Source: Peteryoungia aggregata LMG 23059 (GTDB lineage Bacteria; Pseudomonadota; Alphaproteobacteria; Rhizobiales; Rhizobiaceae). From it: a DNA stretch of 64,000 bases. A program made the translations under genes and the position numbers. The stretch lies in NCBI RefSeq assembly GCF_030814435.1, contig NZ_JAUSUW010000007.1, positions 124,001 through 188,000 of the forward strand, read 5' to 3'. Below the pieces are notes generated by a model. That model saw only the letters and a program-made list of their open reading frames with translations, was not told where the DNA came from and did not search any database. Each line of letters begins with the position of its first letter. Positions within the stretch are counted from its first letter, which is position 1. Of the stretch, positions 1 through 8,283 are shown in pieces.

Positions 1-747
1 CGGCGCGGTCCAATAGGGGTTGAGGATGACCTCGTAGATCTTGGAATTGATCATGTGGGTCGGACGGTCGATACGGCCGACGACGGCGGTATTGCGCAGC
101 GCGACGCGGTCGTTCTCGACGGCCTCGACAGAGGCGCCAGGCACGTTGACCAGGATATAACGGCGACCGAGGTCACCCGACATCGACTGCAGACGAATGA
201 GGTTGGTGTTCAACTGGTTGAGGCGAACATCCGCGCCGACGTTGAGCGCCTTGACGGTGAACTCGCCGAGCACGCCGTCTTCCGGAAGGCCGTGGCGGGC
301 CTGGAAGCGCTTGACTGCGCCTTCGACGTAGGAATCGTAGGAATTGGACATGCCGGCTTCACGCGGCAGGTCGCCCGAGATCATCAGACGCTGGCGCAGG
401 CTCTGGACCACGGCATCGGTCGCGCCGATGCGCAGGGCCGCCGGCGGATTGATCGTAGGCCAGCCGCCATTCGACACAATCATCTGATACTGGCTGATCG
501 CCTGCTGCATGTAGATCAGGTTGCTGGCGCTCAGGATCGGCGTATTGGAAACGACGCCGGCAACCGTGCGCGAGGCCTGGGCGTCGAACTGGTCGTCCCA
601 GTTTCCGCGACGAGGGGCGTTGATCAGGTCGTTGATCGCATCCTGAGCGAAAGCCGGTCCGACCATCGCTGCAGCACCGGCGGCAGCGGCTGCACCACGC
701 AGAAGCGATCGGCGCGAAAGATCAACAATTCCAGACTTCTTGGACAT
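1..747 (-). CDS. ldtP: L,D-transpeptidase (YkuD/YcbB type), C-terminus beyond window
   Basis: Probable periplasmic L,D-transpeptidase that makes 3-3 peptidoglycan cross-links or anchors proteins to the wall. The start at 747 follows an AGGA-type ribosome site; an in-frame ATG at 786 is less likely. Residues 4-30 carry a twin-arginine-like SRRSLLR followed by an Ala-rich hydrophobic stretch ending AFA, so export is likely. A peptidoglycan-binding helix bundle follows (AVKRFQARHGLPEDG around residues 133-147), and the YkuD domain begins near residue 180 and is cut by the window edge at NPYWTAP, before the catalytic Cys. The neighbour is a MarR regulator of LdtR type, which in Rhizobiales is known to control an adjacent ldtP; that supports the name. 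The catalytic motif itself is not visible here. Confidence 0.85.
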   Translation of the reverse strand, partial: MSKKSGIVDLSRRSLLRGAAAAAGAAAMVGPAFAQDAINDLINAPRRGNWDDQFDAQASRTVAGVVSNTPILSASNLIYMQQAISQYQMIVSNGGWPTINPPAALRIGATDAVVQSLRQRLMISGDLPREAGMSNSYDSYVEGAVKRFQARHGLPEDGVLGEFTVKALNVGADVRLNQLNTNLIRLQSMSGDLGRRYILVNVPGASVEAVENDRVALRNTAVVGRIDRPTHMINSKIYEVILNPYWTAP

Positions 748-887
748 ATTTCCTACCGTTTCATCCTGAACCTGAACCAAACGCATACCGCGCCATGGTT
801 AACAAAGCGCCGCCATGAAGGCTGAAACACGCGTTGCTGGGTCGATCGGAGGCTGTCGAGACGCCCCCGTTGCTCGTTCCGGCGGTC

Positions 888-901
888 CCATATCAATATG
901 G
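888..901. promoter_or_regulatory. Perfect CCATAT-CA-ATATGG palindrome upstream of ldtP
   Basis: Two 6-bp arms separated by two bases lie about 140 bp upstream of the ldtP start, inside the only sizeable gap between ldtR and ldtP. Position and symmetry suit a MarR-family operator or a promoter element. Assignment to LdtR is inference; I did not match it to a published LdtR box. Confidence 0.35.
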
Positions 902-976
902 CCAATTCGTGTCACCTGGGGTCGGCTTCACGGGAGTGTGTAGGCCCCGGCGCGTGTCGTGAGGGTCAGAACGCGA

Positions 977-1008
977 AAACCGGAGGCTTCGCAAGAAGCA
1001 TCCGGTTT
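977..1008 (-). terminator. Rho-independent terminator after ldtR
   Basis: Arms AAACCGGA/TCCGGTTT continue through one mismatch into GCTTC/GAAGC with a GCAA loop. On the minus strand the stem is followed by a run of T, 40-70 bases after the ldtR stop codon. It separates ldtR transcription from ldtP. Confidence 0.75.
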
Positions 1009-1046
1009 CGAGCGGTGGATCGCTTTGGAGGTCGTCTAATAAAGCC

Positions 1047-1556
1047 TCAGAGGCGATACAGGATCTGGTCGTTCCAGAAGCGGTCGAGACGCTGCAGGAG
1101 CTTGTTCATCTGGGTGAACTCGTCCGTGCCGATGCCGCCGACCTTCTGGATCGAGCCGATGTGGCGCTCATAGAGCTTGGCAACGGTTTCGGCGATCTCC
1201 TGGCCGGCATCCGTCAGGCTGATGCGGACCGAGCGGCGGTCGACGCGCGAGCGCTGGTGGTTGATGAAACCGAGGTCGACGAGCTTCTTGACGTTGTAGG
1301 AGACGTTCGAGCCCAGATAGTAACCACGCGAGCGCAGTTCACCGGCGGTCAGTTCCGAATTGCCGATGTTGAAGAGCAGGAGCGCCTGGACGGCGTTGAT
1401 GTCGGAGCGACCCTTGCGGTCGAACTCGTCCTTGATGACGTCGAGAAGGCGGCGGTGAAGACGCTCGACGAGGTGGAGGGATTCGAGGTAAAGCGAACGG
1501 ATCGCTTCTTCCTGCGGGTCGAGAGTGGCCGGCTGCGGCTTGAGCTTGGTGTTCAT
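1047..1556 (-). CDS. ldtR: MarR-family transcriptional regulator LdtR
   Basis: A 169-residue MarR-type winged-helix regulator. The helix-turn-helix lies around residues 70-95 (ELTAGELRSRGYYLGSN then VSYNVKKLVDLGFI), followed by the wing with SRVDRRSVRISLTDAG, the usual D-x-R signature of MarR wings. The start at 1556 is chosen because GAGG lies nine bases upstream; a GTG at 1571 would add five residues but has no good ribosome site. In Rhizobiales and Liberibacter, LdtR controls the neighbouring L,D-transpeptidase gene and osmotic-stress tolerance; that role is transferred from the family. Its own promoter region (1557-1650) is AT-rich and holds a repeated AGGCTTA. Confidence 0.88.
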   Translation of the reverse strand: MNTKLKPQPATLDPQEEAIRSLYLESLHLVERLHRRLLDVIKDEFDRKGRSDINAVQALLLFNIGNSELTAGELRSRGYYLGSNVSYNVKKLVDLGFINHQRSRVDRRSVRISLTDAGQEIAETVAKLYERHIGSIQKVGGIGTDEFTQMNKLLQRLDRFWNDQILYRL

Positions 1557-1650
1557 ATCGGTCTGCCTCACTGTTTTGTTTGGCGGTGTTGGTTTTTTCT
1601 CCCGCCTTGGTGAGGACCGTATCCAATGCGCATAAAATTCTATTTAAAAC

Positions 1651-1686
1651 GCAGGCTTAACAGAGGCTTACCAGAGCCTCTCCTGC
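1651..1686 (-). terminator. Hairpin immediately after the 1689-2126 gene
   Basis: Outer arms GCAGG/CCTGC and inner arms AGAGGCT/AGCCTCT (loop TACCAG) start three bases after the stop codon of the membrane-protein gene. On the minus strand TTTT follows. It acts plausibly as a terminator but also overlaps the ldtR upstream region. Confidence 0.55.
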
Positions 1687-1688
1687 GA

Positions 1689-2126
1689 TCAGGGTAAATC
1701 AACCGTTATACCCTGCTGCTTGTGTCTCCCTTCGAGCCACAACGCCAGGCGGAAGATCACATAGACGACGAAGACCGCCGAATGCATGGTGACCGCGAGC
1801 ATGTTGCGCCCGAAGATCTCCGGCCAGACCGTGAACATCAGCACCTGTCCTCCGGCGGCGAGAAGCCACATCACGGGGCCCCAGGAGCCCGCAAGCCAGA
1901 GCCCGAGGGCTGCAACAGGAAAGACGACGGCAAGCCCCGTGGCCGCCACCCGCCAGGGGGTGGACAGAAGGTCGAACCGCCCAAGACCGTTGTGGCTATA
2001 ACCCACCAGCAGTGCCCAGTATTGCAGGCCGAACCAAAGGCAGGCCAGTGCCACGACGCGCAGGAACAGGACGAAGATGGCCTCCGTCAGGCTGCGTATG
2101 GGCGTGTTCGGCGAATCAGCTTCCAT
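1689..2126 (-). CDS. Small integral membrane protein (possibly DUF6163)
   Basis: Predicted 145-residue inner-membrane protein with about four hydrophobic segments (roughly residues 15-40, 58-78, 82-102 and 110-132) and a basic C-terminal tail (EGRHKQQG). No catalytic motif is visible. I believe similar proteins sit beside ldtR in other Rhizobiales and are filed as DUF6163, but this is from memory. The start is uncertain: ATG at 2126 (MEADSP) is preferred, while ATG at 2156 would add ten residues; neither has a strong ribosome site. It is divergent from hemB, with the two starts separated by about 190 bases. Confidence 0.65.
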   Translation of the reverse strand: MEADSPNTPIRSLTEAIFVLFLRVVALACLWFGLQYWALLVGYSHNGLGRFDLLSTPWRVAATGLAVVFPVAALGLWLAGSWGPVMWLLAAGGQVLMFTVWPEIFGRNMLAVTMHSAVFVVYVIFRLALWLEGRHKQQGITVDLP

Positions 2127-2317
2127 GCCGGCGAGGATAGGCCGGGGGCAACGCATTAGCCAGCGTGACCGGCGCTCCCTCCCCTGCCGATCGTCATCAT
2201 GCCCACGCTGAACGATGCCCCCGTCCTGGTTCCGGCCAGCGCCCGGCCTGGCTCAACGCTTTTGCAAGAAGGAAGCATCGTGCTAATCAGCAGCAAAGAC
2301 AGACGAGGATCAGACCC

Positions 2318-3334
2318 ATGACGGACAGGACACATCTCGTAGACGCGGTGACGGGCCACAGGCGCATGCGCCGGTTGCGCAAGGCCGACTGGCAGCGCCG
2401 CATGGTCCAGGAGAACCGCCTGACGGTCGACGATCTGATATGGCCGATCTTTGTCGTGCCGGGCGCCGACATCATGGAACCGATCGCCGCCATGCCGGGC
2501 GTGTGCCGTATGAGTGTGGACAAGGCCGTGGAAGCCGCCCGGGAAGCGTCCGACCTCGGCATCCCGGCGCTCGCCACGTTCCCGAACATCGAGCTATCGC
2601 TGCGGGACGAAACCGGCTCGCAGATCCTTGCAAGCAACAACCTGATCAACCAGACGACGGCTGCGATCAAAAAGGCCGTACCCAATATCGGCATCATCAC
2701 CGACGTCGCGCTCGACCCGTTTACCAGCCACGGCCATGACGGCATCCTGCGGGATGGGGAAATCGTCAACGACGAGACGGTGGACCAGCTCGTCAAGGCG
2801 GCGATCGCCCAGGCAGATGCCGGCTCGGACATCATCGCCCCCTCCGACATGATGGACGGGCGCATCGGTGCCATCCGGCGCGGGCTGGACGCAGCCGGTC
2901 ATCAGGACGTCGGCATCATGTCCTATGCGACGAAGTTCGCCTCTTGCCACTACGGTCCGTATCGCGAAGCGATCTCGACGAGCGGGCTTCTGAAGGGCGA
3001 CAAGAAAACCTACTACATTGATCCGGCCAACGGCACGGAGGCAGTTCGAGACGCCGCCCTCGACGTCGAGGAAGGTGCCGACATGCTGATGGTGAAGCCC
3101 GGCCTGCCCTATCTCGACATCTGCTGGCGGATCAAGGAGGCCTTCGGGCTTCCGGTCTTCGCCTACCAGGTCTCTGGCGAATACAGCCAGATCAAGGCTG
3201 CCGCCGCCAATGGCTGGATCGACGGGGAAAGGGCGATGCTGGAAACCCTGCTCTGCTTCAAGCGGGCCGGCTGTGACGGCATCCTCACCTATTTCGCACC
3301 CGAAGTGGCGCGCCTGCTCGCCAAGCGGGGCTGA
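2318..3334 (+). CDS. hemB: Porphobilinogen synthase (delta-aminolevulinic acid dehydratase)
   Basis: Cytosolic enzyme condensing two 5-aminolevulinate molecules to porphobilinogen, the second common step of haem, sirohaem and cobalamin synthesis. The 338-residue product has the family length. Both Schiff-base lysines are visible in their signature contexts, SYATKFAS and MLMVKPG, and the DVALDPFTSHGHDG and PSDMMDGRIGAIR blocks are intact. ATG at 2318 is chosen because GAGGA precedes it by about nine bases; the reading frame is open further upstream without family-like sequence. It stands alone; an RDD membrane protein follows 70 bases later with its own ribosome site. Confidence 0.97.
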   Translation: MTDRTHLVDAVTGHRRMRRLRKADWQRRMVQENRLTVDDLIWPIFVVPGADIMEPIAAMPGVCRMSVDKAVEAAREASDLGIPALATFPNIELSLRDETGSQILASNNLINQTTAAIKKAVPNIGIITDVALDPFTSHGHDGILRDGEIVNDETVDQLVKAAIAQADAGSDIIAPSDMMDGRIGAIRRGLDAAGHQDVGIMSYATKFASCHYGPYREAISTSGLLKGDKKTYYIDPANGTEAVRDAALDVEEGADMLMVKPGLPYLDICWRIKEAFGLPVFAYQVSGEYSQIKAAAANGWIDGERAMLETLLCFKRAGCDGILTYFAPEVARLLAKRG

Positions 3335-3404
3335 TCTTCACGGATTATTGTATTCGGCATCGGGCTCCCCATATCAGGACCAGAACCTCAAAGGAGCCCG
3401 ACAT

Positions 3405-3863
3405 ATGAGCCTCGACAGCAACCCGTCCTATGCCGCCCCCGAAGACTGGCGCGCCTATAGCGGCGTGCTTTCCCGGCGTGTCTTCGCCTTCCTGGTCGAT
3501 TATCTGTTCATCGGGCTTCTTTGGATCCCGGCAGCAGTGGTCGTGTTTTTCCTCGGCATCCTGACGCTCGGGCTCGGCTGGCTGCTCTATCCTATCCTGT
3601 TCTTCGTGGTCGCTGGTCTCTATTTCGGCATGTCGCTTGCCGGCCCGTCCCAGGCGACGCCCGGCATGCGGATGATGGGCATCGCCATGGTGCGCCTCGA
3701 CGGTCGCAAGCTCGACTTCGTCACGGCAATCGCACATCTCGCCCTGTTCTGGATCCTGAACTCGGTGCTGACCCCGCTGGTTCTGCTGGCAGGCCTGTTC
3801 ATCGAGCGCTCGCGCCTCGTGCATGACCTGCTGCTCGGTACCGCCGCCGTACGGACTTACTGA
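3405..3863 (+). CDS. RDD-family membrane protein
   Basis: A 152-residue integral membrane protein with three hydrophobic segments (about residues 28-52, 55-80 and 108-130). The family signature is present: Arg and Asp in RRVFAFLVDYLF near the first helix, GPSQATPGMRMMGIAMVRLDG in the loop, and a closing ERSRLVHDLLLGT. RDD proteins are poorly characterised; some have been linked to ion exchange or stress tolerance, so no specific role is claimed. AAGGAG at 3391-3396 fixes the start. The hemB-RDD order on the same strand suggests at most loose co-transcription. Confidence 0.85.
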   Translation: MSLDSNPSYAAPEDWRAYSGVLSRRVFAFLVDYLFIGLLWIPAAVVVFFLGILTLGLGWLLYPILFFVVAGLYFGMSLAGPSQATPGMRMMGIAMVRLDGRKLDFVTAIAHLALFWILNSVLTPLVLLAGLFIERSRLVHDLLLGTAAVRTY

Positions 3864-3890
3864 TCCCACATCCATTTTCGCGACAGAATG

Positions 3891-3914
3891 CACTCCGGCC
3901 TTGCAGCCGGAGTG
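3891..3914 (+). terminator. Terminator after the RDD gene
   Basis: Perfect 9-bp stem CACTCCGGC/GCCGGAGTG with a six-base loop, followed by a TTTTT run at 3921-3925. It closes the hemB/RDD segment before bpt. Confidence 0.75.
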
Positions 3915-3984
3915 TTGACCTTTTTCATTCTTGCGCCATCCTAGTCTCAGACAGACATTGCTAGAGGATTCTCTTCAGCGGCAG

Positions 3985-4746
3985 ATGAACACGCAGACCT
4001 CCCCCTCCCCCCAGTTTTATCTGACGGCGCCAGCGCCGTGTCCCTATCTGGCGGGTGAGATGGAACGGAAGGTATTCACGCATCTGGTCGGCGCTCGCGC
4101 CACAGAAATGAACGATCTTCTCACGCAGGGCGGCTTTCGCCGTTCCCAGAACATCGCCTATCGACCGGCATGCGAATCCTGTCGGGCCTGTGTGTCCGTG
4201 CGGGTGCTGGTCAACGAGTTCGAGACGAGCCGTGGCTTCCGCCGTGTCGAGGCCGTCAACAGGGACGTTGTCTCCACGGTCTTTCCGGCACAGCCATCGA
4301 CCGAGCAGTTCTCGCTCTTCCGCCACTACCTCGACCATCGCCACCAGAATGGTGGCATGTCGGACATGTCGGCGCTCGACTATGCGATCATGGTGGAAGA
4401 TAGCCACGTCCAGACACGGGTCATCGAATATCGCCTGCGCAGCCCCGGCGATGGTTTGTCACCACAGCCGCGTGGAGAGCTGATCGCCGTCGCGCTTTCT
4501 GACCTGATGAGCGACGGCCTGTCGATGGTCTATTCGTTCTACAACCCGGAGATGGAGAAGCGCTCGCTCGGAACAATGATGGTGCTCGACCACATCCGCC
4601 GGGCCAAGGCGCTCGGCTTGCCGCACGTCTATCTGGGCTACTGGGTACAGGGATCCAAGAAGATGGGCTACAAGACCCGCTTCCAGCCGCAGGAGCACCT
4701 GATGAGCCAGGGCTGGGCGCGTTTCCCCATGGAAGCTGAGGGGTAA
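3985..4746 (+). CDS. bpt: Aspartate/glutamate leucyltransferase
   Basis: Aminoacyl-tRNA-protein transferase of the Bpt/ATE family that adds leucine from Leu-tRNA to proteins with N-terminal Asp or Glu, feeding them to ClpS-ClpAP in the bacterial N-degron pathway. The 253-residue product shows the family's N-terminal Cys cluster region (PCPYLAG, then [14 protein letters not shown] at about residues 60-75) and the conserved C-terminal GNAT-like blocks ([45 protein letters not shown]). ATG at 3985 matches the usual N-terminus, though its ribosome site is weak. It is followed by a strong bidirectional terminator. Confidence 0.92.
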   Translation: MNTQTSPSPQFYLTAPAPCPYLAGEMERKVFTHLVGARATEMNDLLTQGGFRRSQNIAYRPACESCRACVSVRVLVNEFETSRGFRRVEAVNRDVVSTVFPAQPSTEQFSLFRHYLDHRHQNGGMSDMSALDYAIMVEDSHVQTRVIEYRLRSPGDGLSPQPRGELIAVALSDLMSDGLSMVYSFYNPEMEKRSLGTMMVLDHIRRAKALGLPHVYLGYWVQGSKKMGYKTRFQPQEHLMSQGWARFPMEAEG

Positions 4747-4790
4747 ACTCACAAGACTTGGTTTATGACCAGTCCTGTTTTGGCACAGTT

Positions 4791-4824
4791 CAGCCCTCCA
4801 TCACCCAAAGGCGATGGAGGGCTG
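4791..4824. terminator. Bidirectional terminator between convergent genes
   Basis: Perfect 12-bp stem CAGCCCTCCATC/GATGGAGGGCTG with a ten-base loop, followed by TTTCATTT on the plus strand. It lies between convergent bpt and the methyltransferase gene ending at 4832. Confidence 0.85.
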
Positions 4825-4831
4825 TTTCATT

Positions 4832-5875
4832 TCAGGACAGCTTGCGGATGATGCCGTAAACGACATTCTTGTTCTGCCCGAAGCGCACCGTGCCCTCGAC
4901 CGGCATGTCGCCGACACTGCCGTTTATGATGCGCCACATGTCTGCCTCAGAACGCAGCAGAAGTGCCCAGTTCATGAAGGTTTCCATGTAGCCGTCGACC
5001 ATGATATCGGTCGCAAAGTTGGCAAACAGGAAGACGCCATTGGGCTTCAGCATCTCAAGGCAACGCTGGGTCAGCTTGATGGAAACCTTGTCGTTCAGAT
5101 AGTCGTACAGGCCTGCGGCGTAGACGAAATCGAACTTGCCGAAGTCGTGGCGCCCGGCCAGTATCCCGCGCACCGAACCGTCTACGGCTTCTATGCAGGT
5201 ACCGGCGAAATCGCGGCTGATCGAGCCCACGCTGAGAGGGTCCTGATCCAGAGCAACCCAACGCTTCAGCCGACCTTCCTTCAAGGCAACCGACCGATTG
5301 GCTTCGCGCAGATGACCTGCAGCAATGGTCAGGACCTCGGCTTCGCCACCACGAGAAGATGCAATCTCGTCAACATGTTGGGTCAGGAGATCACGGCGCT
5401 CACGGACAGCCACGGAGGACGACGCGTCCTTGGTGTAATCGTAGAGCGCCTTGCCAAGTGGTGAGGCCCCGGCAATCCTGTCGGCGACGCTCGGATGGCC
5501 ATAAATGAAGTCGAGGAGCTGGGCATCCCCGGAATAGCCCCGCGGCTTTTCTGACGACCAGCGCGTGAAGGGATCTTCCAGAAAGTGCCGCGCGACCGGG
5601 TGTTCCTGGGCGATCGGTATCAGCTTCTGCCAGACGCTCGGGGAATAGCGCATGCGAACCTGATGCAGCGAACCCGCGATGCGGTGAATGATCTGATGCG
5701 GTTCCGCGCCCTGCTCGAATTGCTGCATCGCAATACCAAGGATCAGACCGAGTTCCGTGCGCGCCGTCTGGAACTCGTCGTTTCGCCATGTCGTACCGGG
5801 AGCGACGACATGTGCTGCAATGGCTTCAGGAGTAATCAGGCTTTCGCCGTCCAAAGAAATTTCAATCTGTCTCAT
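4832..5875 (-). CDS. Class I SAM-dependent methyltransferase
   Basis: A cytosolic methyltransferase of about 347 residues with an N-terminal helical region and a C-terminal Rossmann-like domain. The SAM loop is loosely conserved (EVLTIAAGHLRE), followed by an acidic motif II (WVALDQDPLS) and KFDFVYAAGLYDYLND. The central block RGYSGDAQLLDFIYG followed by GKALYDYTKDA resembles proteins annotated as PhcB-like, makers of 3-hydroxypalmitate methyl ester signals; I know this only from annotation memory, so no substrate is assigned. The start is uncertain: ATG 5875 is preferred, and ATG 5926 would add 17 residues. The upstream 308-base gap has no gene. Confidence 0.7.
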   Translation of the reverse strand: MRQIEISLDGESLITPEAIAAHVVAPGTTWRNDEFQTARTELGLILGIAMQQFEQGAEPHQIIHRIAGSLHQVRMRYSPSVWQKLIPIAQEHPVARHFLEDPFTRWSSEKPRGYSGDAQLLDFIYGHPSVADRIAGASPLGKALYDYTKDASSSVAVRERRDLLTQHVDEIASSRGGEAEVLTIAAGHLREANRSVALKEGRLKRWVALDQDPLSVGSISRDFAGTCIEAVDGSVRGILAGRHDFGKFDFVYAAGLYDYLNDKVSIKLTQRCLEMLKPNGVFLFANFATDIMVDGYMETFMNWALLLRSEADMWRIINGSVGDMPVEGTVRFGQNKNVVYGIIRKLS

Positions 5876-6183
5876 ACGCCACACCACCGTGAAGAAAGAT
5901 AACCTCGTTAATACTTCAGTTACCATATGTGCAGTTGGGGGATTACGCGACTCGATTTGGTAACTTTTGAGGAGTTTGGTTAACAGCGCAGGTCTCCGGG
6001 CATTCAATGCGTCCGGAGAGGTGTTCCGGGTCATTTGATCCGGATGCAGGAGTGCCAGTCGGGCCTTTTCGCAGGTGCGAGAACTTTCCCGGCGGTTCAG
6101 AGAAAGCACGTGATGGATGATGTCTGAGAGACGGACCGACGACTCGGCCAGACGCGTTTATTCTCGCGACGCTGTGGAGACCG
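5876..6183. other. Intergenic region between divergent methyltransferase and GGDEF-EAL genes
   Basis: No convincing gene. It must hold both promoters. It includes an imperfect long inverted repeat at 5993-6019 (TCTCCGG-GCATT against AATGC-GT-CCGGAGA, two-base bulge, tiny loop) without a T run, so it resembles an operator or leader structure more than a terminator. Confidence 0.5.
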
Positions 6184-8184
6184 ATGGAACCGATTATGTC
6201 GCACGCTGCGCTCAACGCACTTGAAGCGACGGGCAAGACCTGCCCGACCAACGCGCCAGCGGCAACGCTGCGCCAGATCTATCGTACCCACACCGACCCG
6301 AACCGCGTCCAGGCGGCCCGGCAAGGCTTGTGGGTTGCGGTGTTCGTGTACATGCTGTTCGCAATTAGCGACTATATCCTCATCCCGGATGTTGCGAACA
6401 CGACGATCCTCGCCCGTTGCGTGGTCGGCCTCACCACTCTGGTGGTCCTCGAAGTCAGTTGCTGGGCGAAGGCCGGGGCAAGGGTGATCGAAGGGATCTC
6501 CGCGGCGGCGCTGGTTGCCGGCTATCTCTTCTGGTTGCTGCCGGCGATGCAAACCGAGGCGACCGAGAGCATCCGCCTCTACATGATCTTCGGCACCATC
6601 TTCATGATGGGTGCCAACCTGTTCTTCATCTTCCCGTTCGTTCTTTCGGTCATCACATCGATGATCGTCCTGACTATTCTGCTTGTCAGCATGGGGGTGA
6701 TGTATCCCGGCGAGCCGGCCTACCTGATCACATTCGGGCTGTTCTACATGTCCTGCTTCATCTTCACGTCCTACGTGAACTGGAAGCTGAACGGGGAGCG
6801 CTACAATGTGTTTCTGAACGCGCTCGAGGCTGCACATCAGCACCGAGAAGCGGAGAAGCGCGGGGTCGCGCTGGAGCGGCTGTCCAACACGGATTATCTG
6901 ACAGGCGTGGAAAACCGTCGGGCGGTCGACAAGCGTCTGCGCGACTTCTGGAACGACTGGCAGGCCAATGGCAGTTCCTTTGCCGCGATCCTCGTCGATG
7001 TCGACTTCTTCAAGAAGTACAACGATTTCTATGGCCATCAGGCGGGTGACCGCTGCCTCATTCTGGTTGCGAGCGTTCTCAACGACACACTGAAGCCGCT
7101 GAACGCCTCGGTCGGCCGCTATGGCGGCGAAGAGTTCATCGTGCTGTCGCGGGTGACCGGACGTGATCAGGTCATGGCGCTTTGCGAGATCATCCGCAGC
7201 GCGGTCGAGGGCCTGCATCTGGTGCATGATCAGCGGCGCGACGGCCAGGCGGTCGTCACCGTCAGCGTCGGGGCATCCTATACTCGCCCGCAGACCGGAC
7301 CGAAGCTGGAGCGGATCATCAACGAGGCGGACCGGGCGCTCTATTCGGCCAAGGCCAACGGCCGCAACTGCATCCGACTCTTCAACCCCAACGATCCGCT
7401 GACCAGCGACGACAACGAGAACATCGCAGCCACGCTGCGCATGGCGATCAAGAACGATCTCGTTCATCTGGTCTACCAACCGATCAAGAACCTGCGTACG
7501 GGCCGCGTCGAGGCGGTGGAATCGCTGATGCGAATGAAGATGATCGACGGCACGCCGTTGTCACCCGCGCAGTTCATTCCGGTCGCCGAGCGCACCGGTG
7601 CCATTCTCGATCTCGGCCTCTGGGCGATCCGTCAGGCCTGCACAGAGGTGCTGGCGACCGGCGTTGCGCCAATGGCGAGCGTCAACGTCTCGGCGATCCA
7701 GCTCAAGTCGCGCGGCTTTGCGCTGGCCGTCTCGACGATCCTGGAAGAAACCCAGGTTTCGGGATCGCAGCTCGCCTTCGAGATCACCGAAGGCATCGAC
7801 ATGGAAGGGCAGTCGGATGTCATCCGCTGCATCACCGATCTGCAGGCCCTCGGCATCCGCATCTGGCTCGACGATTTCGGTACAGGCTTCGCGGGTCTCT
7901 CCTGGCTCAGGCTCTTCCCCTTCGATACGGTCAAGATCGACCGCTCGTTCCTGCAGGACGCGCGTCGCCCGGCAGGGCGCGCCATGCTCGAGGATATCAT
8001 CCGCCTCATCCGCAATCGCGGCCTGAAGATCCTGATCGAGGGGCTGGAGACGGCAGATCATGTCGACCTCATGCACGAGCTCGGCATCGAACTCGGACAG
8101 GGCTACTATCTCGGCCGGCCGGCACCGATCGAAGACGTGCGGATCAAGGCCGTTCCAAGGCTCGCCAGCGTGGCGGGCCGCTGA
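6184..8184 (+). CDS. Membrane GGDEF-EAL dual-domain cyclic-di-GMP protein
   Basis: A 666-residue inner-membrane protein. About six hydrophobic segments fill residues 48-200 as a sensory module; a GGDEF domain (about 225-400) carries an intact GGEEF at 314-318, and an EAL domain (about 415-650) follows. The EAL motif reads ESL (446-448). Metal and catalytic residues look present: E446, N501, E533, D563-D564 (DDFG), K584, E619 and Q639. The RxxD inhibitory site before GGEEF is absent. It could therefore both make and break c-di-GMP, with its net activity unknown. GGAG five bases upstream supports the start at 6184. A cNMP-binding gene follows on the same strand after 99 bases. Confidence 0.93.
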   Translation: MEPIMSHAALNALEATGKTCPTNAPAATLRQIYRTHTDPNRVQAARQGLWVAVFVYMLFAISDYILIPDVANTTILARCVVGLTTLVVLEVSCWAKAGARVIEGISAAALVAGYLFWLLPAMQTEATESIRLYMIFGTIFMMGANLFFIFPFVLSVITSMIVLTILLVSMGVMYPGEPAYLITFGLFYMSCFIFTSYVNWKLNGERYNVFLNALEAAHQHREAEKRGVALERLSNTDYLTGVENRRAVDKRLRDFWNDWQANGSSFAAILVDVDFFKKYNDFYGHQAGDRCLILVASVLNDTLKPLNASVGRYGGEEFIVLSRVTGRDQVMALCEIIRSAVEGLHLVHDQRRDGQAVVTVSVGASYTRPQTGPKLERIINEADRALYSAKANGRNCIRLFNPNDPLTSDDNENIAATLRMAIKNDLVHLVYQPIKNLRTGRVEAVESLMRMKMIDGTPLSPAQFIPVAERTGAILDLGLWAIRQACTEVLATGVAPMASVNVSAIQLKSRGFALAVSTILEETQVSGSQLAFEITEGIDMEGQSDVIRCITDLQALGIRIWLDDFGTGFAGLSWLRLFPFDTVKIDRSFLQDARRPAGRAMLEDIIRLIRNRGLKILIEGLETADHVDLMHELGIELGQGYYLGRPAPIEDVRIKAVPRLASVAGR

Positions 8185-8196
8185 TCGCCCAGAAGA

Positions 8197-8226
8197 GGCC
8201 ATCGACCCCAGATTTGGACGATGGCC
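8197..8226 (+). other. Hairpin between the GGDEF-EAL and cNMP-CPBP genes
   Basis: GGCCATCG/CGATGGCC stem of 8 bp with a 14-base loop just after the GGDEF-EAL stop codon. No T run follows, so it is at best a weak terminator or transcript-stabilising stem. Confidence 0.35.
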
Positions 8227-8283
8227 ACCTCTGCGATTTCTATGTGAATTCAGTAGTATCCGACCGGAATTCCCGGAGGTCGG

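Noticed and set aside
5876-6183. c-di-GMP riboswitch before the GGDEF-EAL gene
   Set aside because: The hairpin at 5993-6019 does not show the GEMM-type conserved loop and receptor sequences.
6097-7479. A 460-codon minus-strand frame opposite the GGDEF-EAL gene
   Set aside because: Shadow of the plus-strand GGDEF-EAL protein, whose motifs are intact.
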